Assembly: GCA_037954665.1 (NCBI GenBank)
Contig: JBBMOL010000009.1
Location: forward strand, 1,364,001 to 1,428,000
From: Laguncularia racemosa
Taxonomy: Eukaryota > Streptophyta > Magnoliopsida > Myrtales > Combretaceae
Direction of reading: 5' to 3'
Length of the DNA: 64,000 nt
Under the pieces are notes generated by a model. That model searched no databases and was not told the DNA's origin. It worked only from the letters and a program-made list of their open reading frames with translations. Of this stretch, positions 46,351 to 59,298 are shown one piece after another. Position numbers and translations under genes: made by a program. The stretch's first letter is position 1. Every line of letters starts with the position of its first letter.

Positions 46351-49300
46351 ATGAAGCCCATGTCTTCTGCGCTGATAGCTATTATATTCTTGAATGGATT
46401 GGCTCTGTGCATGGCGCATGGCAAGATCCATTACTATGACTTCGTTGTAAGTAATAATATAACTTCTCCGCTGGGTTCTGATTCTCACTAAGAGATTGAC
46501 CTCACTCACCTTCTTAATTATTATTTCATCACAACAATCGAAACTTGTGTTCGATTGTATTGTATCATTAGTTTCTCCAAAGTCTTAGGCTACCATTCAG
46601 AACGCCGAGAATGTGATTATTGTTACTATTGCTGATCTTCTTGTTCTTGTTGGCGGCATGCAGTTGAAGGAGACCAATTTCACAAAGCTCTGTAGTACCA
46701 AGAGCATATTGACTGTTAATGGTACTTTTCCAGGGCCAACAATTCGTGTTCATAGAGGTGACATAGCTCTTGTTACTGTACATAACCATGGCACTTATGG
46801 TGTCACTATTCATTGGTACTCTTTCTCTCTCTCTCTTTAAGTGAACATTGTTAGCTAGTTTTTCCTTTTCGAACTGTCATGATAATCCGACGGTTGAAAA
46901 AAAAAAAAGTATCTGAAGTAGTTTGGAGAGAAAATTCCGAGTTGATTGCAACTTTTGTTTTGTGGTTTCGTGATGGAGGAAGCTCGCATGAACGCTTCCC
47001 TATGCATTCACATTCGAAATTTCTCAAATTAATTTAAACTTGTCCTAAGAATTAGGTATGTCCTCGTTTGTAGCGTAAAAATTTGTTGGACAGCAAAAGC
47101 CTTGAATCATTATGCCATATCTGCCTATATCTTTAAAAGAACTTCATCAATTTTTTTTTTTTTTTCTAAATAACCACTTTAATGAACTCGTCTATTAAGT
47201 AACTTTCATTTTATAGTTAAGTTTCTTAAAAGGAGTTGATATTATTATAATATTTGTTTTTTAACTATAAATTACTTCTTCCACACAATAATGATGATGA
47301 TAATAATAATAATGAAAGAGGAAAGAACTGATAGTATAGGACCGACTCTTAGTTAATGACCTTACTTTATTCGTTAAGAATCTGTATAGGAAAGTCTTTA
47401 ATCTAGGTTCTTATGCTAAGGACCTACCATAAAAATTGAAAAAGTGATGACAATGAGTTGGATATTTTAGTATAATGTGGCAGATTGTATTGATATGTGT
47501 TATTACATTGATAGACTAATAACCACTCATCAGCCGAATAGATTTTGATTTTTGTCTGGGTAAACGTATTGGAAAATCAAGCAGCTTGTTCAAAATGTTT
47601 AATGTATCCATGACCAACAATAATATATTCGATTAGATACCCATTCTTCACTTAAATATATAGCAATTTAACTAGTAAGGAGAAAACTTTGGTAAAAGTT
47701 AAAAAAAAAAATGATACTGCAATGATGAGGAAATATGTAGTATTTTAAAGATCCTTTCTTTTAGTATCACAGGGCATGGAAATTAATCCATTGGCAAACG
47801 GGGATGTATCCAGAATTTATTTTCATTTAGGGAAAATATAGTAACTGAAGTTTAATTATTGAATTGTAAAAAAAAAAAAAAAAGGAAAAAGATGCATTAA
47901 ATACATACAACTTATTTATTTATTTATTTACCTATGATAATATCGCACACAATAATTACTTTGAGATTACAAATTGAAAACAAGAAATAAAGAAAATGGT
48001 TGATATATAGAAAATATTCTTTGAGTTTTCTCAATGAGATTTCATTCTTAGAGAATGATACTATAAATGATATCTTATTGAATATAGGTGAATACGATTC
48101 ATCTGTTTATCACTAATTTGGGATTATAAATAGAGTGTTTTTAAAATAAGGTCACTACACGGTTCACATAATAAAACCATGCAAATGATCAAATAATATT
48201 CAATGGAATTTATTAAAGTTAGTTATTATTTTCTATCAAATAGAATTTATTTTCAAATTTTATCTTAACTACTTCATAGATAAAATTTGAAAAGACTTAA
48301 AATTTATAATTGAAGCATAAATTCGATTCAAATCTATTTAGTTTGGATTATAGATTGATGTTCACTCTGTTGACTTGTTAAAATGTTTTTACATTGCCAT
48401 TTTACTTGTATTTTGATCTTATATTTTCAAATTAAGTTAAACAGTGCTTTTTTATTTTTTTTTCTTTTCACTATAAAGTTTAATTTAAATGCTATATTTT
48501 GGAAATTCATTAAATAGATATCACATATTAAGCTATACTTTGAAAACCAATTTATAATTTTGTCATGGCCTACTTTCAAATTTTCTAACCAAACACTATC
48601 CTTATTGATAACAAATGCACAATGGTCTCTATATATATTATTAAAATTGTTTGCGTATCGAAAATTATTAAGAGAATGTGTGAGTATAAAAGAGTATGGA
48701 ACTATTATAGAAAGGCAAAAAAGAAAAGAAAAAGGAAGCTGCAATCGTACCTATAGGACTAAATGGTTCACAGTTGGCAAAACAGAACTTTGCCAACCGA
48801 AAGTCCATATACTGTATATTCATAAACAAAATTCATGTAATTGTTCCTTCCACTACGCGACCGAGTGTATCATATATTTTATGACATGCCAACCGCTATC
48901 ATGTGATTCTAATTGATTAAATTCTTTTCTTGAGATCTTAGTAAGACGACGATCCCTTTTTTATTAATTAATTGTAGTAAATATTCCAAACGAAGGTAAG
49001 TTTGGAAAGATATATATGCTGATTATATATACCGGAACTTGTGGAGGCATTAATTTCTTTTAGGTCCACTCTCCTTTTTAGGTGCATTCCAAAGATGTAT
49101 AGATCTACTAATTTGAAGTGATCTACTAGACCAAGACCACTTTTATTATAAAAAAAAAAAAAGAAAGAAAAAATCTTTTCCAGGCTTGTGGGCATACTTT
49201 TAATATAGAAGAAAGAATTAGGTACTTTTCCTTGGCTCACAAATTTTACTCTCAGATTCTTCTCCTTATCTGTAAAAAGGGAATTCACTAAGGGTGAAAA

Positions 49301-51805
49301 ATGAAGGGGGAAAGGAGAAAGTAAGGATGCACAGAGTGTATTTGGAAAACTGAAGCAAATCCAGGGAAATTAATGCGACTTACAACTTGTCCTCCAAAGT
49401 ATTCCACAATGTTTCTATCACTTTCTAAAGTTACATAGTAGGATTTTGAAGAATGACACGGGGAAAGAGGAGTTGTCATCCTCTATTGGGTCATTAAAGT
49501 AAGGAGACTGGTGCAGAAACAACTTACATGTGGATTTTTAAATGGCAAGACATATAATCATTTCCATGTTGGCTAGTTCATTTCTTTTCAATGGTCGTGC
49601 TTTTGTTTTGAACTTTCGATATATACTCTCTAGAGTAAAAACAAGAAAGAGAATAAAAACTTTATTGCTACTTCATCAGGCATGGAGTAAGAGAACCAAA
49701 AAATCCATGGTCGGATGGCCCAGAAAATGTGACCCAGTGCCCGATTCCACCTGGAACCAGTTTCACCCAAGAAGTTGCATTTACCCATGAAGAAGGAACC
49801 CTTTGGTGGCATGCTCACAGTGATTGGACACGTGCAACCGTCCATGGTGCTATTGTTATCCTTCCTCCTAAGGGATCTACCTACCCATATCCGAAGCCTT
49901 ATGCAGAAGAGACAATCGTGCTTGGTATATATATATATATTATTCTTTATCATATATGTTATAACGTGTCATCTTTTTACACATACATCATTATTCCCAT
50001 ATAACACTTCTACTTACATAATCATTATTATTCATGTGGATAACTACAGGTGAGTGGTATAAGGGAGACGTAATGCAAAACATCCAGGTTGCTCTCGCAA
50101 CTGGTGGCGATCCTAACGTTTCTGATGCCTTTACCATCAACGGTGAACCGGGAGATTTGTACAACTGCTCAAAGGGTATATATATCTATATAAATCAATT
50201 TTTTTTTTCACACAGTGAATTAAGTAGTTAGTAATTTCCTTCGGGAGTACTTATTTAATTACATTTTACATGGTCCATCAACTTGCATTTTTATATGTAA
50301 AAACTTTTTTGTTTTAAAAAAAAAAAAGTGATACTAATATCCCATATTATGATTTAATGAATACACAGACTCAACGTATCGTTTAATGGTCGAATATGGG
50401 AAAACTTATCTCCTCCGAATTGTCGGTTCAGTCATGAACGAAGAAATGTGGATTGGAATAGCAGGCCACAACCTCACTGTGGTGGGGATGGACGGTTCAT
50501 ATCTCAAACCAATTACCGTGAGTTACATAATGATAACTCCAGGACAAACAATGGATGTTTTAGTGACTGCAAATCAATCTCCTAGTCACTACTACATCGC
50601 CGGTAGTCCATTCGCCGATACGACAGCTCCATTCGATAACACCACGGTCACCGCCATTTTCCAATACAAAGGCAACTATACACCCCCTACGACTCCCTCC
50701 TTTCCAACCCTTCCGGCCTACGACGACGGGGATGCAGCAGCCAACTTCACTGCCCTGTTGAGGAGCTTAAATAGCAGAAAGCATCCTGCTAAAGTTCCTC
50801 TGAACATCACCGAGCGCATTTTCATGACCGTTTCGGTTAATCAGATAGATGATTGCAACGGCACTTGCGCCGGACCCGACGGTAACAGATTGTCCGCAAG
50901 CTTGAACAACATAAGTTTTGTTACACCAACAGTTAGTATTCTACAAGCATACTACGGGTACGTAATTAATCATTTTCCCAAGTCGGTCATCCCTAATTGA
51001 TTCTTCCATTTTACAAAATAACATAGGAAGGGCATGTTTAATTTATTGTGATTTGTTATTATAATATGATGCTATATACTTAATATATGGAATAGTAACT
51101 AAGTCTAATTTATTTATCAATTTTTGCAGAAAACTGAAAGGAGTATACAACTCAACTTTCCCAAACCAACCGCCAATGTTTTTCAACTTCACAGGTGATG
51201 TGGGGAATAATACAGTATACCCAAGTTTAGGAACAAGAGTGAAGGTGTTAGAGTATGGTGCAGTGGTTGAACTAATATATCAGGGGACTAACATTGGAGC
51301 AGCAGAGAATCATCCCATGCATTTGCATGGCTACAGCTTTTACGTGGTCGGAATGGGCAGTGGAAATTTTGACAACAAGACTAGTCCACTCACGTACAAT
51401 CTAGTCGACCCGCCTGAGGTTAACACCGTCGGACTTCCCAAAAATGGATGGACCACTATCAGATTCGTTGCTGATAACCCAGGTACTCAATTGTTTTCAT
51501 CACAAACCCTCCCCTATAATCATTGGGGTTATATATCGTGTATACTGATTCCGCAAATTCGTCAAAACATGCAGTAAAATTAATCATGTTATAAACGACC
51601 GTTAATATTAAGAAAACTAACTAATATATTCTTTGTACTAATACTTATATTGTTCTCGAATCCAGGAGTTTGGTTTATGCATTGTCACTTAGAACGTCAT
51701 TCAAGCTGGGGAATGGATATGGTTTTCATCGTCAAAGATGGTCCGACCTGGGACACAAGAATGCGGCGGCCGCCGAGCTATATGCCGCCTTGCTCAAAAT
51801 CTTAG
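46351..51805 (+). CDS. Laccase, LAC14/15-like multicopper oxidase (7 exons, 566 aa)
   Basis: Laccases oxidise phenols with O2 as acceptor; plant members act in the cell wall on monolignols or flavonoids. Exons: 46351-46446, 46664-46815, 49680-49924, 50050-50175, 50369-50957, 51130-51482, 51666-51805. All introns are GT-AG, phases agree, and the sum is 1701 bases including TAG. Residues 1 to about 23 form a signal peptide (SSALIAIIFLNGLALCMA). All four copper motifs are present: HWHG (exon 2/3 junction), WWHAHS (exon 3), HPMHLHG (exon 6), and HCHLERHSSWGM (exon 7), whose axial position is Met. NPWSDGPENVTQCPI and HSDWTRATVHGA resemble Arabidopsis LAC14/15. The C-terminus is RRPPSYMPPCSKS. Length and intron positions fit the family. 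I see no break. The substrate cannot be told from sequence. Confidence 0.93.
46816..49679 (+). other. Long intron 2 of the laccase gene (2.86 kb)
   Basis: It begins GTACTC and ends CATCAG. It splits the codon for Trp in the HWHG copper motif. It is AT-rich with poly(A)/poly(T) tracts (47152-47166, 47867-47883) and an AATAAT-type repeat near 47290-47315. Open frames in it have no recognisable similarity, and no transposon ends were found. The other five introns are 124-230 bases or so. Confidence 0.8.
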
Positions 51806-51890
51806 ATTCACGAAGGCAATTTTGCTATTTTCGTGACCTCATTGTTTGCGAAAATTGTGGTTTAAAAAAAAAGAAAGTTATGGATATTCG

Positions 51891-51896
51891 AATAAA
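51891..51896 (+). terminator. Poly(A) signal of the laccase gene
   Basis: AATAAA lies 86 bases after the stop codon and is followed by T-rich and GT-containing sequence, suitable for 3'-end formation. Confidence 0.6.
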
Positions 51897-52244
51897 TTAT
51901 TGAGCAGGTTCTTTATGGCTGTGATTTTGAAGAGGGTATATGCTTTAAAAAAAAAAAAAAAAACTTAAGCCTTGCTTTCCTTAGAAAAGATTTTCATCCC
52001 ATAGCGAGATTTTAAAATGGTTTATGCTATATTGTGATTCTCTCCCGCCAATCTACCGCAAAGACGACAAAGAATCATTCTTATTCTGCAATGCGAAAAC
52101 CCTTAATTTTTGTATGATATCGGACGCAAAAGGCTCTCTCATTGGTGGAGTTCACAAATTATAAACAGTAAATGGTTTCAATTGAATGAAACACAATCAA
52201 ACCGCTAGTAGATGGCATCATTTCACTTATAATAAGTCATACAA

Positions 52245-52289
<45 letters not shown>

Positions 52290-52374
52290 GGAAATAATGG
52301 ATATATCATGGATGACAAGTACTAAATGCATTAGGAAATTAAAAGGATGACAGAATTCATTCAATATATTGAGA
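51897..52374. other. Laccase 3' flank with a (TA)n microsatellite
   Basis: No gene. A poly(A) run lies at 51945-51963 and a (TA)n run of about 19 units at 52249-52286. The CACTA element starts at 52375. Confidence 0.6.
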
Positions 52375-53548
52375 CACATTATAAAAAAAATAGGTTTTAG
52401 AGATAGAAATTTTGTAATCGAAAATATCTATCTCTAAAAGTATAAATCTGTTATGGATTTGCAATGAATTTTTCACTATATGAAAAACACATGTTTTCAT
52501 AATTTTATTAGTTATTGCAATGAAATTAGAGATAGATTACCAATGGATTTGTGAGGGATTTAATTCTATTGCAATTTTATCTCTAATTCTATTGTAAGAA
52601 ACAAAAAAAAAAATTGACACAGTATTTTTTTTTTAATTCCATTGCAAATCTATCTTTAAATATAAAAAATATAAACTTATTTTACAAAGAAAGAAATTTT
52701 TTATCTCTAATACTATAACAATAGAAGCTAAAATTTTAACGTTATATATATATTTACAAAAAAAAATCATCACAAATGTCTCCAATTTTATTTTTAAAAT
52801 AATCTTGATTTTTAAAGACAGAGTAATTCTGTCTCAAAAAGTTATTAATATATATATATAAATGATTTAATATATTATATATATGTATTATAATTTTTTA
52901 TCTTATATGTAAAATATTATATATTATTTAATATATTTATAAAAGTAATAAATGATCAGGCTTATATATTAAAATTTTATTATACATAAATTTATATCAC
53001 AATATATAATATAAATAATACTTTTAAGTAATAAGACCTATTATATCATTAATATATATAATTTTTTATAAGTTAGATATTTTGTTATACATTGTTAGTT
53101 ATATATAAGAAAATATAACTTTAATCATAAGGACATAGATTGATGTTGCGGTTTTGGGTTACATAAAACTCAAAAGTTAAGCATGCTCATAGAAGAACAC
53201 TATCAAGATGAGTGACCCTTTAGATAGTTTCGATGAAAAGAGACTTAATCATGCTAACAAAGAATAATCAGTAAAAGATTTAATGGAAATTTGCTAATTT
53301 GCGATGGAATTTTTTGTCTTTGATTTCATTTCATTACAAATTTTGTTAATTTTTTTGTGATAGAATTGAGACAATTTTTTATCGCAAATTTGCGATAGAT
53401 ATACAATTTGTTGCTAAATAGAGTTAATGACGATGATTTCTGTAACATAAATTTGTGATGAAAATTCTATCTCTAAAGGTTTTGTGCAACAAAATTAGTA
53501 CTTTTAAAGATAGAAATTCCTATCTCTAAAGTTAATTTTCTTGTAGTG
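52375..53548. mobile_element. Non-autonomous CACTA (En/Spm-type) transposon, degraded
   Basis: The right end is TTTTCTTGTAGTG, the reverse complement of CACTACAAGAAAA, the typical plant CACTA terminus. The left end CACATTATAAAAAAAATAGG followed by TTTTAGAGATAG is a decayed partner: the inner part TTTAGAGATAG matches the right subterminal sequence. Many subterminal copies of AGAGATAG or CTATCTCTAAA occur at both ends (52400-52560 and 53450-53530), as expected for transposase-binding repeats. No transposase frame is present. The expected 3-bp duplication is not preserved (AGA against ATA). Confidence 0.75.
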
Positions 53549-53559
53549 ATAAAAGAAGA

Positions 53560-55530
53560 GGGAAAACCTAATCCAAGGCACACACCTTCCATCTAGTCTA
53601 AGTAGCAATATGATTTTTCATCGAGTTTTGAATGAAAATCAACCAAAGTATATGCTATACATCTAAAGACTTTTAAGTGACTTACCCAAGGCTTCTTACC
53701 TATCCATGCTTCATGTGGTTTTTGATTTAAAACGACCCTTGTTAGAGAAATAATCAAGAGTTACACTATTGTTGCAACTACTTCTCCCCAAAACTGACCT
53801 GGAAGCCTCTTTGTTTTCCATAAACTCCTAGCCATTTCCATTACTATTTGATTTTTTCTCTCTACAATTCCATTTTACTCTAGTGTGTACTATGCTATAA
53901 GTTCCCTATGAATACCATTCTCATCACAAAATATAATAAATTCATTAGATAAAAATTCACCGCCTTGATCAATTCAAAGTGCTTTTAAGGTTCTACCACT
54001 TTGCTCCTCCACAAATGCCTTGAACTTCTTAAAATTCTCAAATGTTTTTTATTTGACTTTCAAGAAATAATCTAAGTCATGTGGCTATAATCATATGTAA
54101 ATAGCAAAAAAATCAACTTCCACCTAATGACTTAGTTTTCATTAGCCTACACAAATTAGCATGTACTAGTTCAAGACAATTTGAAGCCTTCTTTGATTTT
54201 CCAATAGGAAATGATTTCTTATTTTGCTTTCATCAGCACATCCTTCACAGAATTCAAGTTTAGTAATTTTTGGCAAGCCAACAACCATTTATTTTTCTAA
54301 CTTAAGTGTCTTAATGGATTCACATTTAAATTCCCGCAAGGTAAATGCCATAATTTTGACTCATTACTCCCCCTAACAAATAAGGCACTATTCACAATAT
54401 TTGAGAGATTAAAGGGAAACATTTTATTTTGATTCATATGGATAATTACTAAGGTCTGATAAGATTTTTTATCATGAATTGCACATGAATCGTCATCAAA
54501 TATAGTTAAATATATATCAATCATCAATAATCCAACACTTAACAACTTATGAGCTAAATTAGGCATAAATTGCACATCACAAATAAGTTTAACACCATCT
54601 TGTATATTTTTTATGGCAATTTTACCTTTCCCCTCAACCTAGACTTGCTTATTATTTTCAAGCCAAACTTCACTTTTCTACATATGATGAAGATCTCTAA
54701 ATAAAGACCTTGAACTAGACATATGATTTGAGCATTCACTATCTATATACCAAAAATCACTTGAAACATTAATAATGGGGCAATGAGCCATAAACAACTT
54801 ACTTTCCTCTTCCACCTTCTCTATGAAATTGACACCCTTTTGCTCATCTTTTTGCTAGATCTAGCATTTAATTTCTTTGTGACCATATTTCTTGCAATAT
54901 CGGCATTGGATCGTACTTTAGTATTGATGTGATTCACTTGATTAGCCTCCATAGTCATTACCACAATCTCGACCATGAAACCCACCTTTATTGTAGCCTC
55001 TACTTACAACATTTTTTTATTTTTCTTTATAATCTTCTTGCACTTGAAAATGCCTTTTCCTAACACTTTTCATTAGATCTATTTAATCTATCCTCATGAG
55101 CTAACAATGAACTCATCAATTCATACAACAATATGCAGATAAGTATCCAGATTCCTCAATGTGGATAAGTCCCTAGAAACTAATAATGTTTTCCATTAGA
55201 AGAATTCTGTCATAGTTAATAATAACATTGTTTACCATATTTGTTTATCATATATTCTAAATACAAGGATTTTTAGCTCGCAAATCTCCACCATAGATTA
55301 ATATCCATAGGATTACAAATATCTTCAATTCTTTGAACTCCCCATGCCCCTTTTTATAAAGGAAAAACAACTTTTCTCTAAGCACACCAATTAAAAGAAC
55401 TATCATTAGATGTATTATTCTAAATATAATTATTAAACATGGATTTAATCCTATTCATGTGTTCCCTTGGCAGAGGGAGCATATGGAAAACATGGCAACA
55501 ATGAGTAGACATTATTGACTTTATGAGTAC
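53560..55530 (-). pseudogene. Ty1/copia remnant: gag, protease, pre-integrase, partial integrase
   Basis: Minus strand, right to left: broken Gag (55530-54900), a knuckle CRYCKKYGHKEIKC (about 54905-54865), protease WYIDSECSNHMSSS (about 54760; DSG is DSE), 54575-54297 with MQFMPNLAHKLLSVGLLMID and LWHLPCGNLNVNPLRHLS (pre-integrase), then integrase pieces to 53560 (ENKEASRS, SKLDEKS). RT and RNase H are missing. The left end coincides with the CACTA element, 12 bases away. Confidence 0.75.
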
Positions 55531-55979
55531 AAGCATTGCTTCAAAAGAAAACAAATGCATATCTCACCATGTAACCTATCTTATGTCCTCCCATAACAAA
55601 CCATCAAGCACTCTTTTTTTTCATTTTTTTTCTTTCTTTCCATATACAATGAAACCCCTTTCTTACATTTTCTTTATTTTAACCTCCACACTTTGGCTCT
55701 TTAGATGAACAATAGCATTTGCTTCACACGTGCCTACTTAACATAAAAAATAGATTGGTTGCAACTAAAACTCACATTTCAACATGAATAAATATAAGAT
55801 TTATCAGTTATGGGCCTTAGTGTCTACTAGAAGAAAATAATAATTAGGGCCAAACATAGGTCAAGTTGATTATGTTACTATTCCTCCAAGCACAATAATA
55901 TGCATATGGTAGAATTAAACTTACTTCATTACAGCCAGTAGCCTTTAACGAAACAACCAGCAATCATACACCTAAAAAC
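55531..55979. other. Unassigned AT-rich DNA
   Basis: No gene or transposon end recognised. The open frame 55523-55708 is T-rich and judged random. Confidence 0.4.
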
Positions 55980-56550
55980 ACATAATTAAAATTAGGGTCA
56001 AGCACTTATTTAAGTCTAGAAATCACTTTTTAAGAGCTTTGGTCAATTGGAGCAAAAGGTCAATTGACCTAAGATTTTGAATTAACTATTAGATGAAATA
56101 TCCCAAATTCAAAAATTTTAGGTCATTAAAGTGCCAATGGTAAAATAGTTTTTCAAAATTTCTATTTAACTAAATTAAGTGCAAAAGGTTAGAATTCACT
56201 AAAATGATCTTGCTTATAATTAAATAAATAGGAGTGTTTAAATAAATTAACTAGTTAAGATATTTCAAGGTGGATTAATTTTCAATAACCATTTTAACCT
56301 TAGTCATATCAAAAGATGGATGAGGATAGCCTAGTAGTTTAACTATTTATAATGCCTAAGGAGGGAAGTGATTTTATAAGTTAGTTATTTTCTCTTTAGA
56401 AGAGAATTTTAGAAATATAATAACACCTTTACCTCCTTTCTTACACACTAGAACTAGGAGAAGTAAGAGATCCAATCCACTTAATGTCAATCTAATCAAT
56501 TTTAAGCAATTCAAGCATTATAAAAAGATCTAATCAAGAATCTAAAGTTA

Positions 56551-56872
56551 ATTTTGCGAGTAATCCTTTAAAATAGCTCAATTGAGTTTGATCTTTAGAA
56601 ATTTTGATAAGATCATTAACTTTTAGTATTTCGTTTTGAGGAATTTAAAGGAATTGGAGAGGATTACATGGAGATCTAGTGGTTTTAAGCCATTCTTGTA
56701 AAGCTTGTTTAATTTTGTGAGTAATCCTTTAAAATAGCTCAATTGAGTTTGATCTTTAGAAATTTTGATAAGATCATTAACTTTTAGTATTTTGTTTTGA
56801 GGAATTTAAAGGAATTGGAGAGGATTACATGGAGATCTAGTGGTTTTAAGCTAATCTCGTAAAGCTTGTAGT
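56551..56872. repeat. Tandem duplication, 2 x 161 bp
   Basis: The two copies (about 56551-56711 and 56712-56872) share GAGTAATCCTTTAAAATAGC, AGGAATTGGAGAGGATTACA and the GTAAAGCTTG end. They differ at only a few bases, for example GCGAG/GTGAG and TTCGTT/TTTGTT, so the event is fairly recent. Confidence 0.9.
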
Positions 56873-57162
56873 GCTAGAGGTAAGCTCCAATTTGTTAGTC
56901 ATTTGAGTTTAGATTTGATATACGTTAAGTAAAATCATCTAATCTATAGTTCTACTATACTTATTTGTGGTACTTTTGTGTTAATTGAAAGAAATTGGTG
57001 GAGTGTATATTCTCTTGATCTTTAGTTTTCTTAATTATTTGATTATGTATATCTATAGAAACTTGATGTTTGGGAGATTAGATTGGTACATTAATGTAGT
57101 TAAGTGGGTTTTGATATGTGTATTGAAGTTTGCACCACCTATAAGGGTGTAAGTGATGTTTA

Positions 57163-57255
57163 TATATATATATATATATATTGTATTACGTTGATTGATT
57201 CATATTATAATTGATAGCTATATACACACATACATACACACACACACATATACAT
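57163..57255. repeat. TA and CA microsatellites
   Basis: A (TA)n run near 57163-57181 and an ACACAC/ACATAC run near 57224-57255. Confidence 0.85.
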
Positions 57256-58298
57256 TGGTAATATGATTGATTAAACGATGATCTAAAATAGATTTTGGAT
57301 ATATTTTGTGCATGAGGATCACACCACTATAAATGCATATATAGGTGCCTTAGTTGGTAATTTCTTATGTTAATTGAGTAGATATAGGTTATAATATGTA
57401 ATAGAACATGAATTTGATTGAAACTAGTAAATTGAAATTGAGTAGGTGTATGAATGAATGGTGGTTGTGAGCTTTTTGATGGTGTTGGGGTTGATTTTGA
57501 ATTTGATTCAATTGTTAGTTTATATCATGTTTTGAACATGTTTATTTGATTAGCTGTTGAGTTGGGTTCAAATGGATTTAGTATTAAGCATGTTGAGGCT
57601 ATGACCATAATGTGTTTGTGGAAATGAGTAAGAAATCCCATATGTTGATATATGAATATGTTAATTTGATTGAATTTGAATGTTGATGATCTAATTTAGC
57701 TAGTAGAATGTTGTTGTTTGATTCTTGTGAGTTATGATGTTGGAATTCTTAATTGAAGTTTAGGAGGTTGTTAATTGAGTAATTTTCTAAAAAGATGATT
57801 AATGATGGATATGAGGATGAATAAGTTCAAGTGTTCTTGTTTTGGTTTATTTTAATCAATAAAACTAAAATGTTTTCAAAGGAAAAATGTTTATATGCAT
57901 GCAATTTTAAAAAAATTTGTAAGCCTTCAACCTCATTCTTCATGTTCATCCTAATGTTTATCATGTCCTTACTAGAAACTCAACTTGATCCTTTTAGAGG
58001 ATTAAAATTCATCAAATACTTGTTTTCCTAAGAGATTTGAGATAAGACTTGTTTGAACTAATTGAATCCACAACTTACATTCATGATCAGCAAAATCACA
58101 AAATCATGAATTAATAGCAATATAATTGGAACCAAAATTTTTGGATCAAAACTTGGAAGAAGTTGATTTGATCTTCTATGAAGGGCTAAAACTTGTTAAA
58201 ATGTGTTAATGATTAAAATATTAACAAATGGGTAAATAATAATTATAAGTAATGAGTAATAAATAATAATTAAAATTGATGAAATAATAAAATAATTA

Positions 58299-59174
58299 TA
58301 AAAAATACTCTTTTTGGATGCAACCCTTACTTGAATTAAACCAATGCAAGTCCAATTCAATTGAACTGAAAGATGAAAAATTAAAAATTGGACTAATTTT
58401 CCTTAAAACCTAATTATTTAAACAACTTAATTAATTAAATTGAGTTGGTTTAATTTTAAAAATTAAATTTAGCCTAACGACTTAATGGGCTTAACTAAAA
58501 GTGGACCTTATAAGTATAACTAAGTGTTCGTATTGTTAGGCTTAACTAATGGGGTTAATTAAACTAAGTATTAACTTTAATCAATCTTCATTGACTAGAT
58601 AATGATGACTTATTTCTTATTGCATGTAATACATTAATTGCGTAGACTTCAACTACTCAAGTTGATTCATGATTGTATAGATCTCCAAGTACGTAGTAAT
58701 CATTATATGTTGCATACTTATTATGTAGCAAATAATAAAAAAATACTATTTTTGGATGCAACCCTTACTTGAATCAAACCAATGCAAGTCCAATTCAATT
58801 GAACTGAAAGATGAAAAAGTAAAAATTGGAATAATTTTCCTTAAAACCTAATTATTTAAACAACTTAATTAATTAAATTGAGTTGGTTTAATTTTAAAAA
58901 TTAAATTTAGCCTAACGACTTAATGGGCTTAACTAAAAGTGGACCTTATAAGTATAACTAAGTGTTCGTATTGTTAGGCTTAACTAATGGGGTTAATTAA
59001 ACTAAGTATTAACTTTAATCAATCTTCATTGACTAGATAATGATGACTTATTTCTTATTGCATGTAATACATTAATTGCGTATAGACTTCAACTACTCAA
59101 GTTGATTCATGATTGTATAGATCTCCAAGTACGTAGTAATCATTATATGTTGCATACTTATTATGTAGCAAATA
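58299..59174. repeat. Tandem duplication, 2 x ~438 bp
   Basis: Copies at about 58299-58736 and 58737-59174. Anchors are GGATGCAACCCTTACTTGAA (58316 and 58754) and TTATGTAGCAAAT at both ends. The few differences include GAATTAAACC/GAATCAAACC, an added TA in GCGTATAGAC, and GGACTAAT/GGAATAAT. Non-coding. Confidence 0.92.
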
Positions 59175-59298
59175 AAATTGTACTTAAATCAAGCACGACC
59201 GAACAATGTGCATCTTGCCTATGCTTTATCATTTTAGATTAGTGGGCAACATCTTCGGATTGAGCATACGATTGTAGTAAAAAACTTAGGGTGTTGCA

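Larger units (their letters stand above)
55980..59298 (+). repeat. Probable LTR of a plus-strand Ty3/gypsy (Tekay-like) element, left edge uncertain
   Basis: The right end reads TTAGGGTGTTGCA (to 59298), a changed GGGTGTTACA-type LTR terminus. Right after it TTGGCTTAGAGG resembles a decayed initiator-Met primer site. Inside, AGAGGTAAGCTCCAATTTGTTA (56876-56896) parallels a segment of the chromovirus LTR on its sense strand. ATTTATAATGCC near 56345 could be a promoter. No coding region is seen. The left edge is a guess, and the two tandem duplications have enlarged the block. Confidence 0.35.

Noticed and set aside
49542..49790. Alternative plus-strand start for a shorter laccase-like protein at 49542
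   Set aside because: The frame is not the laccase frame; the CATCAG acceptor at 49679 and phase agreement with exon 2 fix the exon 3 start.
48427..49953. Several open frames on both strands inside laccase intron 2 and across exon 3
   Set aside because: They are shadows of intron sequence or antisense to exon 3; none has a recognisable domain.
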